From Rubrivivax sp. (GTDB taxonomy: Bacteria > Pseudomonadota > Gammaproteobacteria > Burkholderiales > Burkholderiaceae_C), in NCBI GenBank assembly GCA_027484825.1, contig JAIXSE010000016.1:248001-312000 (forward strand): a stretch of DNA of 64,000 bases. Direction: 5' to 3'. The notes beneath the pieces were generated by a model. The model was not told the origin of the DNA. It did no database searches and was given only the letters and a program-made list of their open reading frames with translations. Position numbers and translations under genes: made by a program. Below are positions 32,679-42,004 of the stretch, piece by piece; position 1 is the stretch's first letter, and the number at the start of each line of letters is the position of its first letter.

Positions 32679-33221
32679 ATGCCAACCCAACAGCAGATAG
32701 CCGATCACCTCGGCATGAACCAGTCCGAGGTAAGCCGACACATGGCCACCCTCGGTATCGACTGGAAGGTGGTCGGGCTGGATGAGATTCGTCTGCGCTA
32801 CATCGCCCACTTGCGCGGCGTCGCCGCTGGGCACCGTTCTGTGGACGGAATCGACCTTGCCCGCGAGCGGGCCATGACTGAGCAGGTGGACCGGGAGCTC
32901 AAGCTGCTGACCCTCGCAGAGAAGAAGGGGCAACTCGTGAACGTGGCCGAGCTGGAGCCCGCTCTGGCGCGGCAGTACATGGCATTCAAGTCGGAGCTAG
33001 AAGCCTGCGCCGACAAACTGAAAGAGGAGATCGACGAGTTGTACGTGATTGACGTTGACCTCGATCTGATCTCTACCCATCTTCGTGAAGCTCTCGTCCA
33101 CCTCTCTGCAGACACCGGAAGCGGTGCAGGCGCTGCTACGCCGGCTTCGCAAGCTGGTGACGCCGACGCCCCGGCTGACGACGACGGAGTGGGCAACGCA
33201 GCGACGGTTTCTCAGCCCTAA
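32679..33221 (+). CDS. Terminase small subunit (Nu1-like)
   Basis: From ATG 32679 the 180-residue protein starts MPTQQQIADHLGMNQSEVSR, a helix-turn-helix as in lambda Nu1. A helical body and an Ala/Asp-rich tail follow. It recognises the packaging site and recruits the large subunit. Its last 137 bases overlap the large-subunit gene in another frame. Confidence 0.82.
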   Translation: MPTQQQIADHLGMNQSEVSRHMATLGIDWKVVGLDEIRLRYIAHLRGVAAGHRSVDGIDLARERAMTEQVDRELKLLTLAEKKGQLVNVAELEPALARQYMAFKSELEACADKLKEEIDELYVIDVDLDLISTHLREALVHLSADTGSGAGAATPASQAGDADAPADDDGVGNAATVSQP

Positions 33222-35229
33222 GGCTACCGCTCTCCCCGGACGCTACAAGGTCGAGCGAACCCCGTGGGTGCGCGGCATGCACGCGGCGCTGGATGATCCT
33301 GCTGTGACCGAGATGGTCTGCATGAAGTCGGCGCAGGTGGCGTGGACCGATGGCGTTATCCTGAACTACATCGGGAAGCGAATCGACATCGCGCCGTGCC
33401 CGATGATCATCCTGTTCTCGAAGGCTGGTGCTGCGAAGCAATTCAACAGCGAGAAGTTCGAGCCGATGGTGGAAAGCACGCCCGCGCTGGCTGCGAAGAT
33501 CCCCATCGAAAAGCATCGACATAAGGACAACCGCTGGGAATACAAAGGTTTCCCTGGGGGCTTCCTCAAGTTCGTGGGCTCCAACTCACCGGACTCAGTA
33601 AAGATGACTCCGGCGCCCGTGGTCGTTGTCGAGGAGCCCGATGACACCAACTCGAACGTCAAGGATCAGGGCGACACCATTACGCTCCTGCGCGAGCGGA
33701 CGAAGAGCTACCGGCGCCGGAAGCTCGTGTTTGGGGGGACCCCAACTGTCGAGGGATTCAGCAAGATCGAGGCTGCGTTCAAAGGCAGCGACCAACGCAA
33801 ATTCTTCGTGGCCTGCCCGCATTGCGAGGAGCCGCAGACCCTCGAATGGGAAGGTATCCGCTGGGAGGACAACGCGGAGGAAGAGCACGAAGTTTTCGGC
33901 CGCGCGAACCTGGAATCGGTTCGCTACTGCTGCACCCACTGCGGCTCGTTGTGGACAGACGCCGAGAAGAACCTGGCGGTACGAGTGGCGGAAGAGCGCG
34001 GACACGGGTGGAAGGCCACGCAACCGTACAAGGGTGTTGTCGGCTTCCACATCAATGAGGTGTACAGCCCGTTCCCCGGTAGCCGGATGGCGGAGCTGGT
34101 CAAGAAGTTCCTGACGGCGCAACACGCCCTGGTGGTGCACGGCGACGATACCAAGATGCGCTCGTTCCGGAACAACACGGAAGGGCTCCCCTACGCGCAC
34201 AAGTCCACGGTACCGGCCGGTACCGATCTCGCGGTGCGTGCCGAACGATACGCAGAGTTCACCGTGCCGGACGGAGGTTTCCTACTGACTGCAGGCGTGG
34301 ACGTCCAGCACGACCGACTGGCTGTGGTTATCCGGGCCTGGGGCCGCGGCGAAGAGAGCTGGCTGGTTTACTGGGGTGAGCTATATGGCTCAACCCTAAT
34401 TGCAGGTGAGGGCGCTTGGGCGGATCTGGACAAGCTCCTGACTCGCGACTTTCCACACGCGTGCGGGTCCGCCCTGCAGATCAGCGCGGCGTCAATCGAC
34501 GGTTCTGACGGCAACCGTACTGAGGTGGTCCAGTCGTATGTGCGTGCTCGGCGGCACCGTCGGTACATGGCAATCAAGGGCGCGTCGGAAAAAACCGACG
34601 ACAAGAAGGAGATCTACAGCGCACCGCGACGGCCTGACCTGAACAAGCGCAACAAGCCCATGCGCGGCAGTGTCGAGACACACATCGTCGGAACGCACCG
34701 CGCCAAGGACCTCATCTTGGAGTCCAGGCTGCAGCTCACGGGCAGCGGGCCAGGCCGGATGCACTGGTATGCCGGCGTTCGTGCCGACTACTGGGAGCAA
34801 CTGACCAGCGAGGTGAAGATCCCCGGCAAGGTCAACCGCGCAAAGAAGGTCTGGGACAAGAAGGCCGGAGCTCGTAACGAGGCGCTTGACTGTGAGGTCT
34901 ATGCACTCCATGCAGCTCGCGCGCTCAAAACCCACCTCATGCACGAGGCCCACTGGGCTGCACTTGAACAGCGCATCCGCCAAAGAACGCTTCTGGATCC
35001 TGTTGTGGATGACGCTCATGTTTTGAGCGAGACACAGGATGAGACAGACGCGATGGTGGATGCAGGCACGGCCGAGGCTGAGAACGTGCCAGTGCAGGCG
35101 CCTGCAGCGGATGAAGCTGCTCTGCCTGAACTGCCTCGGGTCGCTGTGCCGCCCCCAACCGCGCCGATTCGCAAGAAGAAGGCGCGGCGGGGCGGCGGGG
35201 GCGGTGGATTTGTAAACAACTGGCGATGA
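33085..35229 (+). CDS. Phage terminase large subunit (GpA family)
   Basis: The 714-residue frame from GTG 33085 has the GpA ATPase signatures MVCMKSAQVAWTDGVILNYIG and VVVVEEPDDTNSNVKDQGD, a CxxC zinc-like pair (ACPHCEEPQ, CCTHCGS) and a nuclease part with TAGVDVQHDRLAVVIRAWG. It cuts and pumps DNA into proheads. The true start may lie later than the GTG, since the first 25 codons overlap the small subunit. The C-terminal tail is low in complexity and carries a dispersed palindrome. Confidence 0.92.
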   Translation: MKLSSTSLQTPEAVQALLRRLRKLVTPTPRLTTTEWATQRRFLSPKATALPGRYKVERTPWVRGMHAALDDPAVTEMVCMKSAQVAWTDGVILNYIGKRIDIAPCPMIILFSKAGAAKQFNSEKFEPMVESTPALAAKIPIEKHRHKDNRWEYKGFPGGFLKFVGSNSPDSVKMTPAPVVVVEEPDDTNSNVKDQGDTITLLRERTKSYRRRKLVFGGTPTVEGFSKIEAAFKGSDQRKFFVACPHCEEPQTLEWEGIRWEDNAEEEHEVFGRANLESVRYCCTHCGSLWTDAEKNLAVRVAEERGHGWKATQPYKGVVGFHINEVYSPFPGSRMAELVKKFLTAQHALVVHGDDTKMRSFRNNTEGLPYAHKSTVPAGTDLAVRAERYAEFTVPDGGFLLTAGVDVQHDRLAVVIRAWGRGEESWLVYWGELYGSTLIAGEGAWADLDKLLTRDFPHACGSALQISAASIDGSDGNRTEVVQSYVRARRHRRYMAIKGASEKTDDKKEIYSAPRRPDLNKRNKPMRGSVETHIVGTHRAKDLILESRLQLTGSGPGRMHWYAGVRADYWEQLTSEVKIPGKVNRAKKVWDKKAGARNEALDCEVYALHAARALKTHLMHEAHWAALEQRIRQRTLLDPVVDDAHVLSETQDETDAMVDAGTAEAENVPVQAPAADEAALPELPRVAVPPPTAPIRKKKARRGGGGGGFVNNWR
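35092..35107. repeat. Dispersed 16-bp palindrome copy 6
   Basis: GTGCAGGCGCCTGCAG, one mismatch; in the terminase large-subunit tail. Confidence 0.8.
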
Positions 35230-35813
35230 CTATGCGCATTCCTTCTCAGATCACGGCAGGCGACCAGGTCACCTGGACAGAACTGCCGGTAGCCAACGCC
35301 TTCACTGGTGCGGTGTCTGCACCCACATTTAGCCTCCGTTTCAGTCTTCGCGGTCCCGCTGCCGGGGGCAAGCTGGACATCGATGGGGTGCCCGAGGGTG
35401 CTGGATGGCGACTCACCATTCCCAGCGACAAGACAGCAGCCATGAACCAAGCGACCGCTGCTGCGACTTGGGTGTGGCAAGCCTACGGACTGCGAGGAGC
35501 CGAGAGGTACACCGTCGGCAGCGGACGGCTGGTGATCCTGCCAAACCTTGCGGCCATCGATGCGCCGTTCGACGGGCGGAGCAACGAAGAGAGGGCGCTT
35601 GACCAGGTGGAGCAGGCAATTCAGGCTCGCCTGGATAACGACCTGGTCACCGAATACACCATCGGCGGTCGCAGTCTGAAGATGGAGTCGCTGGATGCGC
35701 TTGTGGCGCTGCGTCGTCACTATCGGCGTCTGGTGAGCAGACAGCAGAAGCGCCGCGCGATGCGTAACGGCTTGGGCAATCCTGGGCAGATTGGTGCGAG
35801 GTTCACCGGATGA
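35226..35813 (+). CDS. gpW-like head-tail joining / head accessory protein
   Basis: The 195-residue protein has a beta-rich N-terminal half (TAGDQVTWTELPVANAFTGA) and a C-terminal helical part, VTEYTIGGRSLKMESLDALV, like the gpW family that sits between terminase and portal genes in lambdoid phages. It overlaps both neighbours by four bases. The two-part structure suggests a fusion. Confidence 0.6.
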   Translation: MTMRIPSQITAGDQVTWTELPVANAFTGAVSAPTFSLRFSLRGPAAGGKLDIDGVPEGAGWRLTIPSDKTAAMNQATAAATWVWQAYGLRGAERYTVGSGRLVILPNLAAIDAPFDGRSNEERALDQVEQAIQARLDNDLVTEYTIGGRSLKMESLDALVALRRHYRRLVSRQQKRRAMRNGLGNPGQIGARFTG

Positions 35814-37528
35814 GTACAAACCTGAGAAGGACAGATCCTGTGGCCAAATCAATTCGCCTGCAGCCGTCCGTGCTGGAGGCCTGGCGCCGCACCAACGGTC
35901 CTGAGTTCCGCCGCGCGAGCCGCGAGCATGGGCTGGCGCAGGCAGGCCAGTGGGGCAGGGCCCGCCGCAGCTACGCCGGCGCGAACTACGGGCGAACCAC
36001 TGCTGACTGGCACACGCTGAGCACGAGCGCTGACGCAGAGATCTGGACCAGCTTGCGCACGCTGCGCAATCGCTCCCGGCAACTCTGTCGAGACAATGAG
36101 CACGCCAAGCACGCGATCCGTCTCATCGTGAACAACGTCGTCGGATGGCAGGGGATCGGCTTCCAGTCGGAAGTCATGATGCGCCGTGGGAACAAGCTTG
36201 ACGAGAAGCTCAACGACAAGATCGAGCAAGCCTGGTCACGCTGGGGCAAGGCAAGGCGCTGCCACACGGCAGGCAAGCTCAGCTGGAAGCAGATTCAGCA
36301 GACCGTCATTCGGGGCGTCGCGGAGGGCGGAGAGATCTTGGTGCGGAAGATCCGAAAGAAGTTTTCGGATAGTCGTGTCCCGTTCGCCCTGGAGCTGATC
36401 GAGCCAGACCAACTGGTGGACAACTGGACCGGACGTGCTCCCAACGGCAACGAAGTCCGGATGGGAATTGAAGTCGACGAGTGGCTGCGGCCTATCGCGT
36501 ACTGGCTCTACCCCCGCCATCCTGGCGACAACATGACGACGGGCGTCCCGCAGACCAACGAATACCAGCGGGTGCCTGCGGACGAAGTGATTCATGTCGG
36601 CGTCTTTGAGCGCCCGAATCAAACCCGTTGCGTTCCATGGCTTCATGCGGCTCTCACCAAGCTACGCCACATTGGCGCGACAGAGGAGGCGGAGATCGTG
36701 CGTGCTCGGGCAAGCGCGTCTGTGATGGGTTTCATCCAGACGGACGAACCTGAACTTCCAGAGGCGGGCGACAGCGGGGCTGGTGTCGAAGATGACGACT
36801 TCCACGGTGAGCGGGTCTGGGACATGGCGCCCGGGACCATCCGGGAGCTCAATCCGGGTGAGACGTTCAGCGGCTTCAACCCCTCCACAGCCAATGCGGC
36901 GCTGGAGCCATTCCTTCGGCACATGCTGAGAAGTGTTGCGGCAGGCACCGGCCTCAGTTACGAGAGCCTGACTCGGGATTACAGCCAAAGCAACTACAGC
37001 AGCAGTCGGCTCGCGCTGCGCGACGACCAGGACAACTGGCGAACTCTGCAGGTCTGGCTCATCGAGTCGTTTCACCAGGAAGTCTTTGAGGCATGGCTCG
37101 ATATGGCGGTTCTGAGCGGCGAGCTGAACTTGCCTGCGTATGAGAGCGACCCAGAGCTCTACCAGGCGGTTCGGTGGATGCCTCGCGGCTGGGATTGGGT
37201 TGACCCGGTTAAGGAGGTGGCAGCTGCCAAGGCGGCGGTCCGTGCTGGCTTCATGACGGTTGCGGATGTGATCGCCGCCAAGGGTGGGGACTGGGAAGAC
37301 GTCTTCCGTCAACGTCGTCGGGAGCTTGATACGGCGAAGGACCTCAACCTGGTGCTCGAAACCGATCCCGCCGAAACGACTGAAAAGGGCCAAGTGCAGG
37401 CGTCTGCACCGTCAACGTCCGCTCAAAGTGACGCATTGGCTTCTGGCCAAGCGTCCGACTCTGGGGACGAAGGCGGCGCGGAGGCGCAGTCCGATGGAAC
37501 TGACCCCAACGAAGAAGGAAACGACTGA
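35810..37528 (+). CDS. Phage portal protein (lambda family)
   Basis: A 572-residue protein with the lambda-type portal start (RRSYAGANYGRTTADW, RSRQLCRDNEHAKHAIRLIV, NNVVGWQGIGFQ) and later HMLRSVAAGTGLSYESLTRD and SNYSSSRLALRDDQ. It forms the dodecameric DNA gate at one prohead vertex. The tail is Ser/Asp-rich and has a one-mismatch palindrome copy. The ATG overlaps the upstream stop. Confidence 0.93.
   Translation: MSTNLRRTDPVAKSIRLQPSVLEAWRRTNGPEFRRASREHGLAQAGQWGRARRSYAGANYGRTTADWHTLSTSADAEIWTSLRTLRNRSRQLCRDNEHAKHAIRLIVNNVVGWQGIGFQSEVMMRRGNKLDEKLNDKIEQAWSRWGKARRCHTAGKLSWKQIQQTVIRGVAEGGEILVRKIRKKFSDSRVPFALELIEPDQLVDNWTGRAPNGNEVRMGIEVDEWLRPIAYWLYPRHPGDNMTTGVPQTNEYQRVPADEVIHVGVFERPNQTRCVPWLHAALTKLRHIGATEEAEIVRARASASVMGFIQTDEPELPEAGDSGAGVEDDDFHGERVWDMAPGTIRELNPGETFSGFNPSTANAALEPFLRHMLRSVAAGTGLSYESLTRDYSQSNYSSSRLALRDDQDNWRTLQVWLIESFHQEVFEAWLDMAVLSGELNLPAYESDPELYQAVRWMPRGWDWVDPVKEVAAAKAAVRAGFMTVADVIAAKGGDWEDVFRQRRRELDTAKDLNLVLETDPAETTEKGQVQASAPSTSAQSDALASGQASDSGDEGGAEAQSDGTDPNEEGND
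37394..37409. repeat. Dispersed 16-bp palindrome copy 7
   Basis: GTGCAGGCGTCTGCAC, one mismatch; in the portal gene tail. Confidence 0.8.
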
Positions 37529-39108
37529 TGGCCAAGCGCATCAACATGGCGCCAGGTGCCTCCGCACAAGGCGGTGTCGGTACCGGAACGATCACCAGCT
37601 CGGGGAATCCGTGGACCGTGGCAGACGGACTCGCAGACGAGCTGGTCAATCGCGGTGTCGCATCCTATGCGGACCCAGTGACTCAGCCGCTTCGGCCGGT
37701 AATGTTCAACCCGAACACCGGCAAGGCACAGGATTCGACCGGCGCCGAGCTCAGCTTTGGCGGTGGAACCAAGTCGACCCGATCCAACATCGGGGTCTGG
37801 TCTCCCCGGGCTGGTATGCAGTCCAACATGGCGGAGGGCAACAACGCAAACAAGGCCTGGCTGAAGATCAAGTTTGATCGCAAGCCTCGCAAGGTCCGCC
37901 TGTGGATCATGTCCCGGGAGCAGCGCTGCAGCGCGGGGTGGCAAGCCTGCATCGCATCCACGAACAGGGCGACAAACACCACGGTGGCGGAGGCGTTCAC
38001 TCCGTACTCGGGGGCATCGACTCAGAACAACGTCGCAGCTGCCTACGCTAGTCCGTACGGGTGGTACACGTTCGGATGGCGTGGCACCGACGACTTTGGT
38101 CCCAAGGGTCTCGGGAACATGGTGTCAGCCAATGCGGCACGATCCGGCATCCTGTACCACGCCAGTGATAACCGCCCCAACTGGGACGGTGCTGCACCGA
38201 ACCACGCCATCCTGAACTTCATTAAAACGGAGTGGCTGTCCGTCCCGGCTCAGTTGGCGACGGATGGGTCAGGGTATTACTACCTCCTGAAGATTGACCG
38301 TACCAGTGGGCTGTACGGGCTGTCTCAGGAGTCGACAAGTGCCTACGCATTCACCGCGGCTCAGTTGCAGGGGTTCGTCAACGCTGGCACCGGCTATATG
38401 GTTGGTGGGGCAAAGATGCCGGCGGGAGCAATCGTCACTGATCACACCTTGCTTCCAACAGGGCTCACCACCGTTGGAACCGATGCGACGAACATGCCTG
38501 CCTTCTTCCTGGAGGTGGACTACGGCGAGGCACGGGTGGAGACGCTGGCGTTCGTGGGCGAGAGCCACTTCGAGGGTTACCTGATCCCAGATAGCTCCTA
38601 CTTCGGTCTTTCTACGCCGGCGCTGTCGCTCGGATACTTCTGCATGGGGCAGTCGAGCAACCGATCAATCGAGTACCTGCAGAACGCGCAGAACTTCTTC
38701 AAGGCGGGTCTGGGGCCTCAACACGTGGTGCTGCAGTCGCACTCCACAAACGACCAGCTCATGACCAACAGTTGGGATGACGTGAGCTTCAACCTCCGGG
38801 CCTGTTACGCGGCGCTGGAGCGTCAGATCGACGAGTACCAGTCCATTGGAAGGACCGTCTGGGTTTGCCTGATGTTCTATCTGAAGGGGACGGACAACGC
38901 CGGGCTCTTCAACAACGGGTATGTCAACCAGTTCGCAGAGGACGTGAAGGCGCTTGCTGCGGCGAAGGGTTGTCCTTTGATCGATCTGTACAGCGACTGG
39001 AACCCGGTCACCATGATGGCCGGCGACCATACGCACGCCTCTGCGACCGGCATCGATTTCTTCCGACAGAAGCTCGCGGCCGCTGCAAGGTCCTATTTCG
39101 GTATCTGA
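37528..39108 (+). CDS. SGNH/GDSL-like hydrolase encoded inside the head module
   Basis: The 526-residue protein has C-terminal blocks of the SGNH fold: LAFVGESHFEGYLIPD (nucleophile Ser, G-x-S-x-x-x-G), VVLQSHSTNDQLMTNS (block III Asn) and AGDHTHASATGIDFFRQ (block V Asp/His). The N-terminal 200 residues are beta-rich, and the first 45 (MAKRINMAPGASAQGGVGTG) may be a separate small phage domain. A carbohydrate esterase on the virion surface, acting on host polysaccharide, is plausible. Its place between portal and protease/capsid is unusual. The start overlaps the portal stop (TGATG). Confidence 0.7.
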   Translation: MAKRINMAPGASAQGGVGTGTITSSGNPWTVADGLADELVNRGVASYADPVTQPLRPVMFNPNTGKAQDSTGAELSFGGGTKSTRSNIGVWSPRAGMQSNMAEGNNANKAWLKIKFDRKPRKVRLWIMSREQRCSAGWQACIASTNRATNTTVAEAFTPYSGASTQNNVAAAYASPYGWYTFGWRGTDDFGPKGLGNMVSANAARSGILYHASDNRPNWDGAAPNHAILNFIKTEWLSVPAQLATDGSGYYYLLKIDRTSGLYGLSQESTSAYAFTAAQLQGFVNAGTGYMVGGAKMPAGAIVTDHTLLPTGLTTVGTDATNMPAFFLEVDYGEARVETLAFVGESHFEGYLIPDSSYFGLSTPALSLGYFCMGQSSNRSIEYLQNAQNFFKAGLGPQHVVLQSHSTNDQLMTNSWDDVSFNLRACYAALERQIDEYQSIGRTVWVCLMFYLKGTDNAGLFNNGYVNQFAEDVKALAAAKGCPLIDLYSDWNPVTMMAGDHTHASATGIDFFRQKLAAAARSYFGI

Positions 39109-39118
39109 CGGAGGCGAG

Positions 39119-39673
39119 ATGGCATTCGACTATTTCATTGAAGGGCAGCCCAAGTTCGCTGACCTCGGGGCAAACGGCTGGATGGTGGGAGACGGCAATG
39201 CCTGGCCAATGCCCGCGACGACCTTGACCGCTGCGGCCGGGGCTTATCAGCTCGCGGCAGCGGACACGTCCAAGCTCAACTCCACCGACTACGTCGAGAT
39301 TTCTGGAGCAGGGCCGGGCGGCGTTGACGACTACTACATGGTCAATCAGATCGACTCGGGGGTGGCCTGGCGCATCTACCAGCTCAAGCCGCTGGCTACA
39401 GCGGTGAACGCGGCCAACGTGCAGAAGTACGTGCGAGTGATGACGAAGTTTCGGCCGGCGATGGTGAGGCTGGTGAATCTGGTCACCAGCGTTGAGTACG
39501 AGTGGCTCACCGGGATGCTCCCCAATCAAGCGGTGAAACGTGATGCCGCTGGCGTCAGATCGTTCCTGACATCAGGCGGGATCATCGTTGACAGCTGCGG
39601 CTTCGCGTTCCATCCGTCGATGGCGCCCGGCGCTTCTGACAAGCTCGCCTGGTCCGTGAGGTTCGGAACCTAG
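39119..39673 (+). CDS. Hypothetical virion-associated protein
   Basis: A 184-residue protein (MAFDYFIEGQPKFADLGANG) directly after the SGNH gene and before a terminator. It appears mostly beta. No family recognised. Pairing suggests it works with the esterase, perhaps as a decoration or attachment partner. Confidence 0.6.
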   Translation: MAFDYFIEGQPKFADLGANGWMVGDGNAWPMPATTLTAAAGAYQLAAADTSKLNSTDYVEISGAGPGGVDDYYMVNQIDSGVAWRIYQLKPLATAVNAANVQKYVRVMTKFRPAMVRLVNLVTSVEYEWLTGMLPNQAVKRDAAGVRSFLTSGGIIVDSCGFAFHPSMAPGASDKLAWSVRFGT

Positions 39674-39712
39674 CAGACCTCATTCCTCTCTGGCGCCTGG
39701 CGCCATCAACCC

Positions 39713-39749
39713 GGGCCGCAACGTGCAGACGCTGCGGCCCTTTTCTTTT
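39713..39749 (+). terminator. Terminator before the protease/capsid gene
   Basis: GGGCCGCA and TGCGGCCC form an 8-bp stem with a 12-base loop, followed by TTTTCTTTT. Confidence 0.75.
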
Positions 39750-39758
39750 GGAGGTCCT

Positions 39759-41906
39759 ATGCCTGCAACGGCAGTTCAGGAGCGCAAGCCGCTGACCAAT
39801 GGCGCATCGCTTGGAACGCTGTCCCGCAACTTCACGCTGACCCGCGCTGCAGCTCCAGGCGAAGAAGAAGCTCAGATCCAAGTTCCTGGCTTGAACGTGG
39901 ATGAGCGAACGCTTGAGCTCACGTTCTCCAGCGAGGAGCCGGTTGAGCGTTGGTTCGGGAACGAAGTGCTCAGTCACGACGCCAGCGCTGCAGACCTGAC
40001 CCGGTTGAACGATGGTGGCCCGCTTCTCTGGGGTCACAACACGCGGGACATGGATGCGCTGATCGGCGTAGTCGTGCGCGCGTGGATCGGCCCTGATCGG
40101 CGGGGCCACGCAATTGTCCGGTTTGCTGACAGCCCCAGTGGCAATCAGGCTCTCTCGCTGGTCCAGCAGGGAATCCTGCGGAACGTGAGCTTCATGTACC
40201 GGGTCAGCAAGTACGTCATCGAGTCGGAGGAGGAAGACCCTTACTACGACGACGACGCCACCTACACCGCCACGAGCTGGTGTTGTTTCGAGATCTCGCT
40301 GCTGAGCGTGCCGGCTGATCAAACGATCGGCGTGGGCCGCTCCGAAGCGGATGACGTCCGCGAGGTCGCTGTGGAGGTTCGCTCCCGTGCCTCGCATCAG
40401 TCGCCCCAGGGGAATAGCCCCGAAGGCATTCCCAGCAAGAAATCCACTCAGAACGAAGAGGACGAAGAAAAGATGAAATTCCGTCGCACCCAAGTCTGCC
40501 AAGCGGCGGACGTCGTCACCAGTACCGGTGGCACTGTCGCCCCGGCCGAAGTCAAAGACCCGCACGCCCTCGGCCTGCAGCGTGCTCAAGAAATCGTTGC
40601 GCTCGGTCGGCAGCACAACCTTTCGATGGATCGTGTCCAGGACATGATCAGCCGCGGGCTGGACATTGCCTCTGCGCGTGGTGAGGTCCTGGACGAGATC
40701 CTGGCCCGCTCCCAGCGCCCTGCGGCAGATTTCGGCTCGAGCTTTCAGCCGGACATGACCACGAAGGAGAAGAAGGCGTACAGCTTCCTCCGTGCGCTGC
40801 AGGCTCAAGCTTCTGGAGACTGGACCAAGGCGGGCTTCGAGCGGGAAGTTTCCGTGGCAATTGCGAAGGCGATGGGACGTGAGGCAGGGGCGGGCAGTTT
40901 CTTCTTGCCGAACGACCTGCCTTTCGCGCCGGACGAGAAGCATCAGCGCGCCTACGAGATGATGTCCACCCAGGGCCGCGTGCAGAAGCGTGCGCCGTAC
41001 CAAGTTGGCACGGCTGCGACCGGTGGCAATCTGGTCGCGACCCAGTTGCTGGCCGAGAGCTTCATCGAGGTCCTGCGCAACCAACTCGTGACCGCCCAGC
41101 TCGGGGCGCGCTATCTGACGGGCCTGGTCGGCAACATCGATATCCCGCGCCAGATCAGCCAGACCTCCACGAACTGGGTCGGCGAAAGTGCGGCGGCCAC
41201 CGAGGGCAATGCGACCTTCGACAAGGTCAGCCTGCGGCCGAAGACGATCACGGCATTGAGCCGGATGAGCCGTCTGATGCTTCTCCAGTCCACCCCGGCC
41301 ATCGAGATGCTGGCCCGACAGGATCTGCTTGCGGTCATCGCCTTGGCGATTGACCTGGCAGCGTTGAGTGGCAGCGGCGCAGGCAATCAGCCCACGGGGA
41401 TCGTCAACCAGGCCGGCGTCGCCAGTGTGGTGGGCGGAACCAACGGCGCGAACCTGAGCTTCGACCACATCATTCAGTTGAAGTACGCGACGAAGTTCGC
41501 GAACGCACCTCAAGGCGCTGCAGCCTATGCGCTCAACAGCAAGGCCATCGGCTACCTGAGCACGCTCAAGTCCACCACGGGCTCCTACCTGTGGGACCCC
41601 CAAGGTGGTTTGACTGCCGGGAGTCCGGACCGCCTGAAGGGCTCTCCGTACGCAGAGAGTCAACAGCTCCGCAGCAGCCTGACCAAAGGCACCAGCGCAG
41701 GCGTGTGCAGTGAGTTGATCTACGGCAACTGGCAGGAACTTTTCATCGGCCAATGGGGCGTCACCGAGCTGGCGCTGAACCCCTACGAGACCACAGCCTT
41801 CAGCAATGGCGACGTGCTGTTGCGTGCGATGCAGACGACTGACGTCGGGGTCCGTCACGGCGCAAGCTTCGCAGTGATGACGGATGCCCTGACTCCGGGC
41901 TTCTGA
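39759..41906 (+). CDS. HK97-type prohead protease fused to major capsid protein
   Basis: GGAGG precedes ATG 39759 (715 residues). Residues about 40-205 are an S78/U35-like prohead protease with His in PLLWGHNTRDMDALIGVVVR and Ser in LRNVSFMYRVSKYV. A charged linker (NSPEGIPSKKSTQNEEDEEK) follows, then a delta-like helical part and an HK97 capsid (ATGGNLVATQLLAESFIEVL, GNIDIPRQISQTSTNWVGES). One chain can give both protease and capsid after self-cleavage. An internal ATG at 40473 preceded by a purine-rich stretch could also start the capsid alone. Confidence 0.88.
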   Translation: MPATAVQERKPLTNGASLGTLSRNFTLTRAAAPGEEEAQIQVPGLNVDERTLELTFSSEEPVERWFGNEVLSHDASAADLTRLNDGGPLLWGHNTRDMDALIGVVVRAWIGPDRRGHAIVRFADSPSGNQALSLVQQGILRNVSFMYRVSKYVIESEEEDPYYDDDATYTATSWCCFEISLLSVPADQTIGVGRSEADDVREVAVEVRSRASHQSPQGNSPEGIPSKKSTQNEEDEEKMKFRRTQVCQAADVVTSTGGTVAPAEVKDPHALGLQRAQEIVALGRQHNLSMDRVQDMISRGLDIASARGEVLDEILARSQRPAADFGSSFQPDMTTKEKKAYSFLRALQAQASGDWTKAGFEREVSVAIAKAMGREAGAGSFFLPNDLPFAPDEKHQRAYEMMSTQGRVQKRAPYQVGTAATGGNLVATQLLAESFIEVLRNQLVTAQLGARYLTGLVGNIDIPRQISQTSTNWVGESAAATEGNATFDKVSLRPKTITALSRMSRLMLLQSTPAIEMLARQDLLAVIALAIDLAALSGSGAGNQPTGIVNQAGVASVVGGTNGANLSFDHIIQLKYATKFANAPQGAAAYALNSKAIGYLSTLKSTTGSYLWDPQGGLTAGSPDRLKGSPYAESQQLRSSLTKGTSAGVCSELIYGNWQELFIGQWGVTELALNPYETTAFSNGDVLLRAMQTTDVGVRHGASFAVMTDALTPGF

Positions 41907-41957
41907 TCGGAAGCCGCTCAAAGCGCAGTTGCTCAGCGGGGGCTTCCCCCGCCTTTG

Positions 41958-41993
41958 GCCTCGCCGCCGCAAGCGGCGGGGCCGCTTTTTTGA
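41958..41993 (+). terminator. Terminator after the capsid gene
   Basis: CCGCCGC-AA-GCGGCGG, extended by neighbouring G/C pairs and followed shortly by a run of six T. Confidence 0.8.
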
Positions 41994-42004
41994 GGAATAC
42001 ACCC

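Noticed and set aside
33124-33139. GTGCAGGCGCTGCTAC as a thirteenth palindrome copy
   Set aside because: Only the left half matches; the symmetry is lost.
39582-42002. An 806-codon minus-strand open frame across the protease/capsid gene
   Set aside because: It is the antisense shadow of a well-supported capsid gene in G+C-rich DNA, with no ribosome site or recognisable domain.
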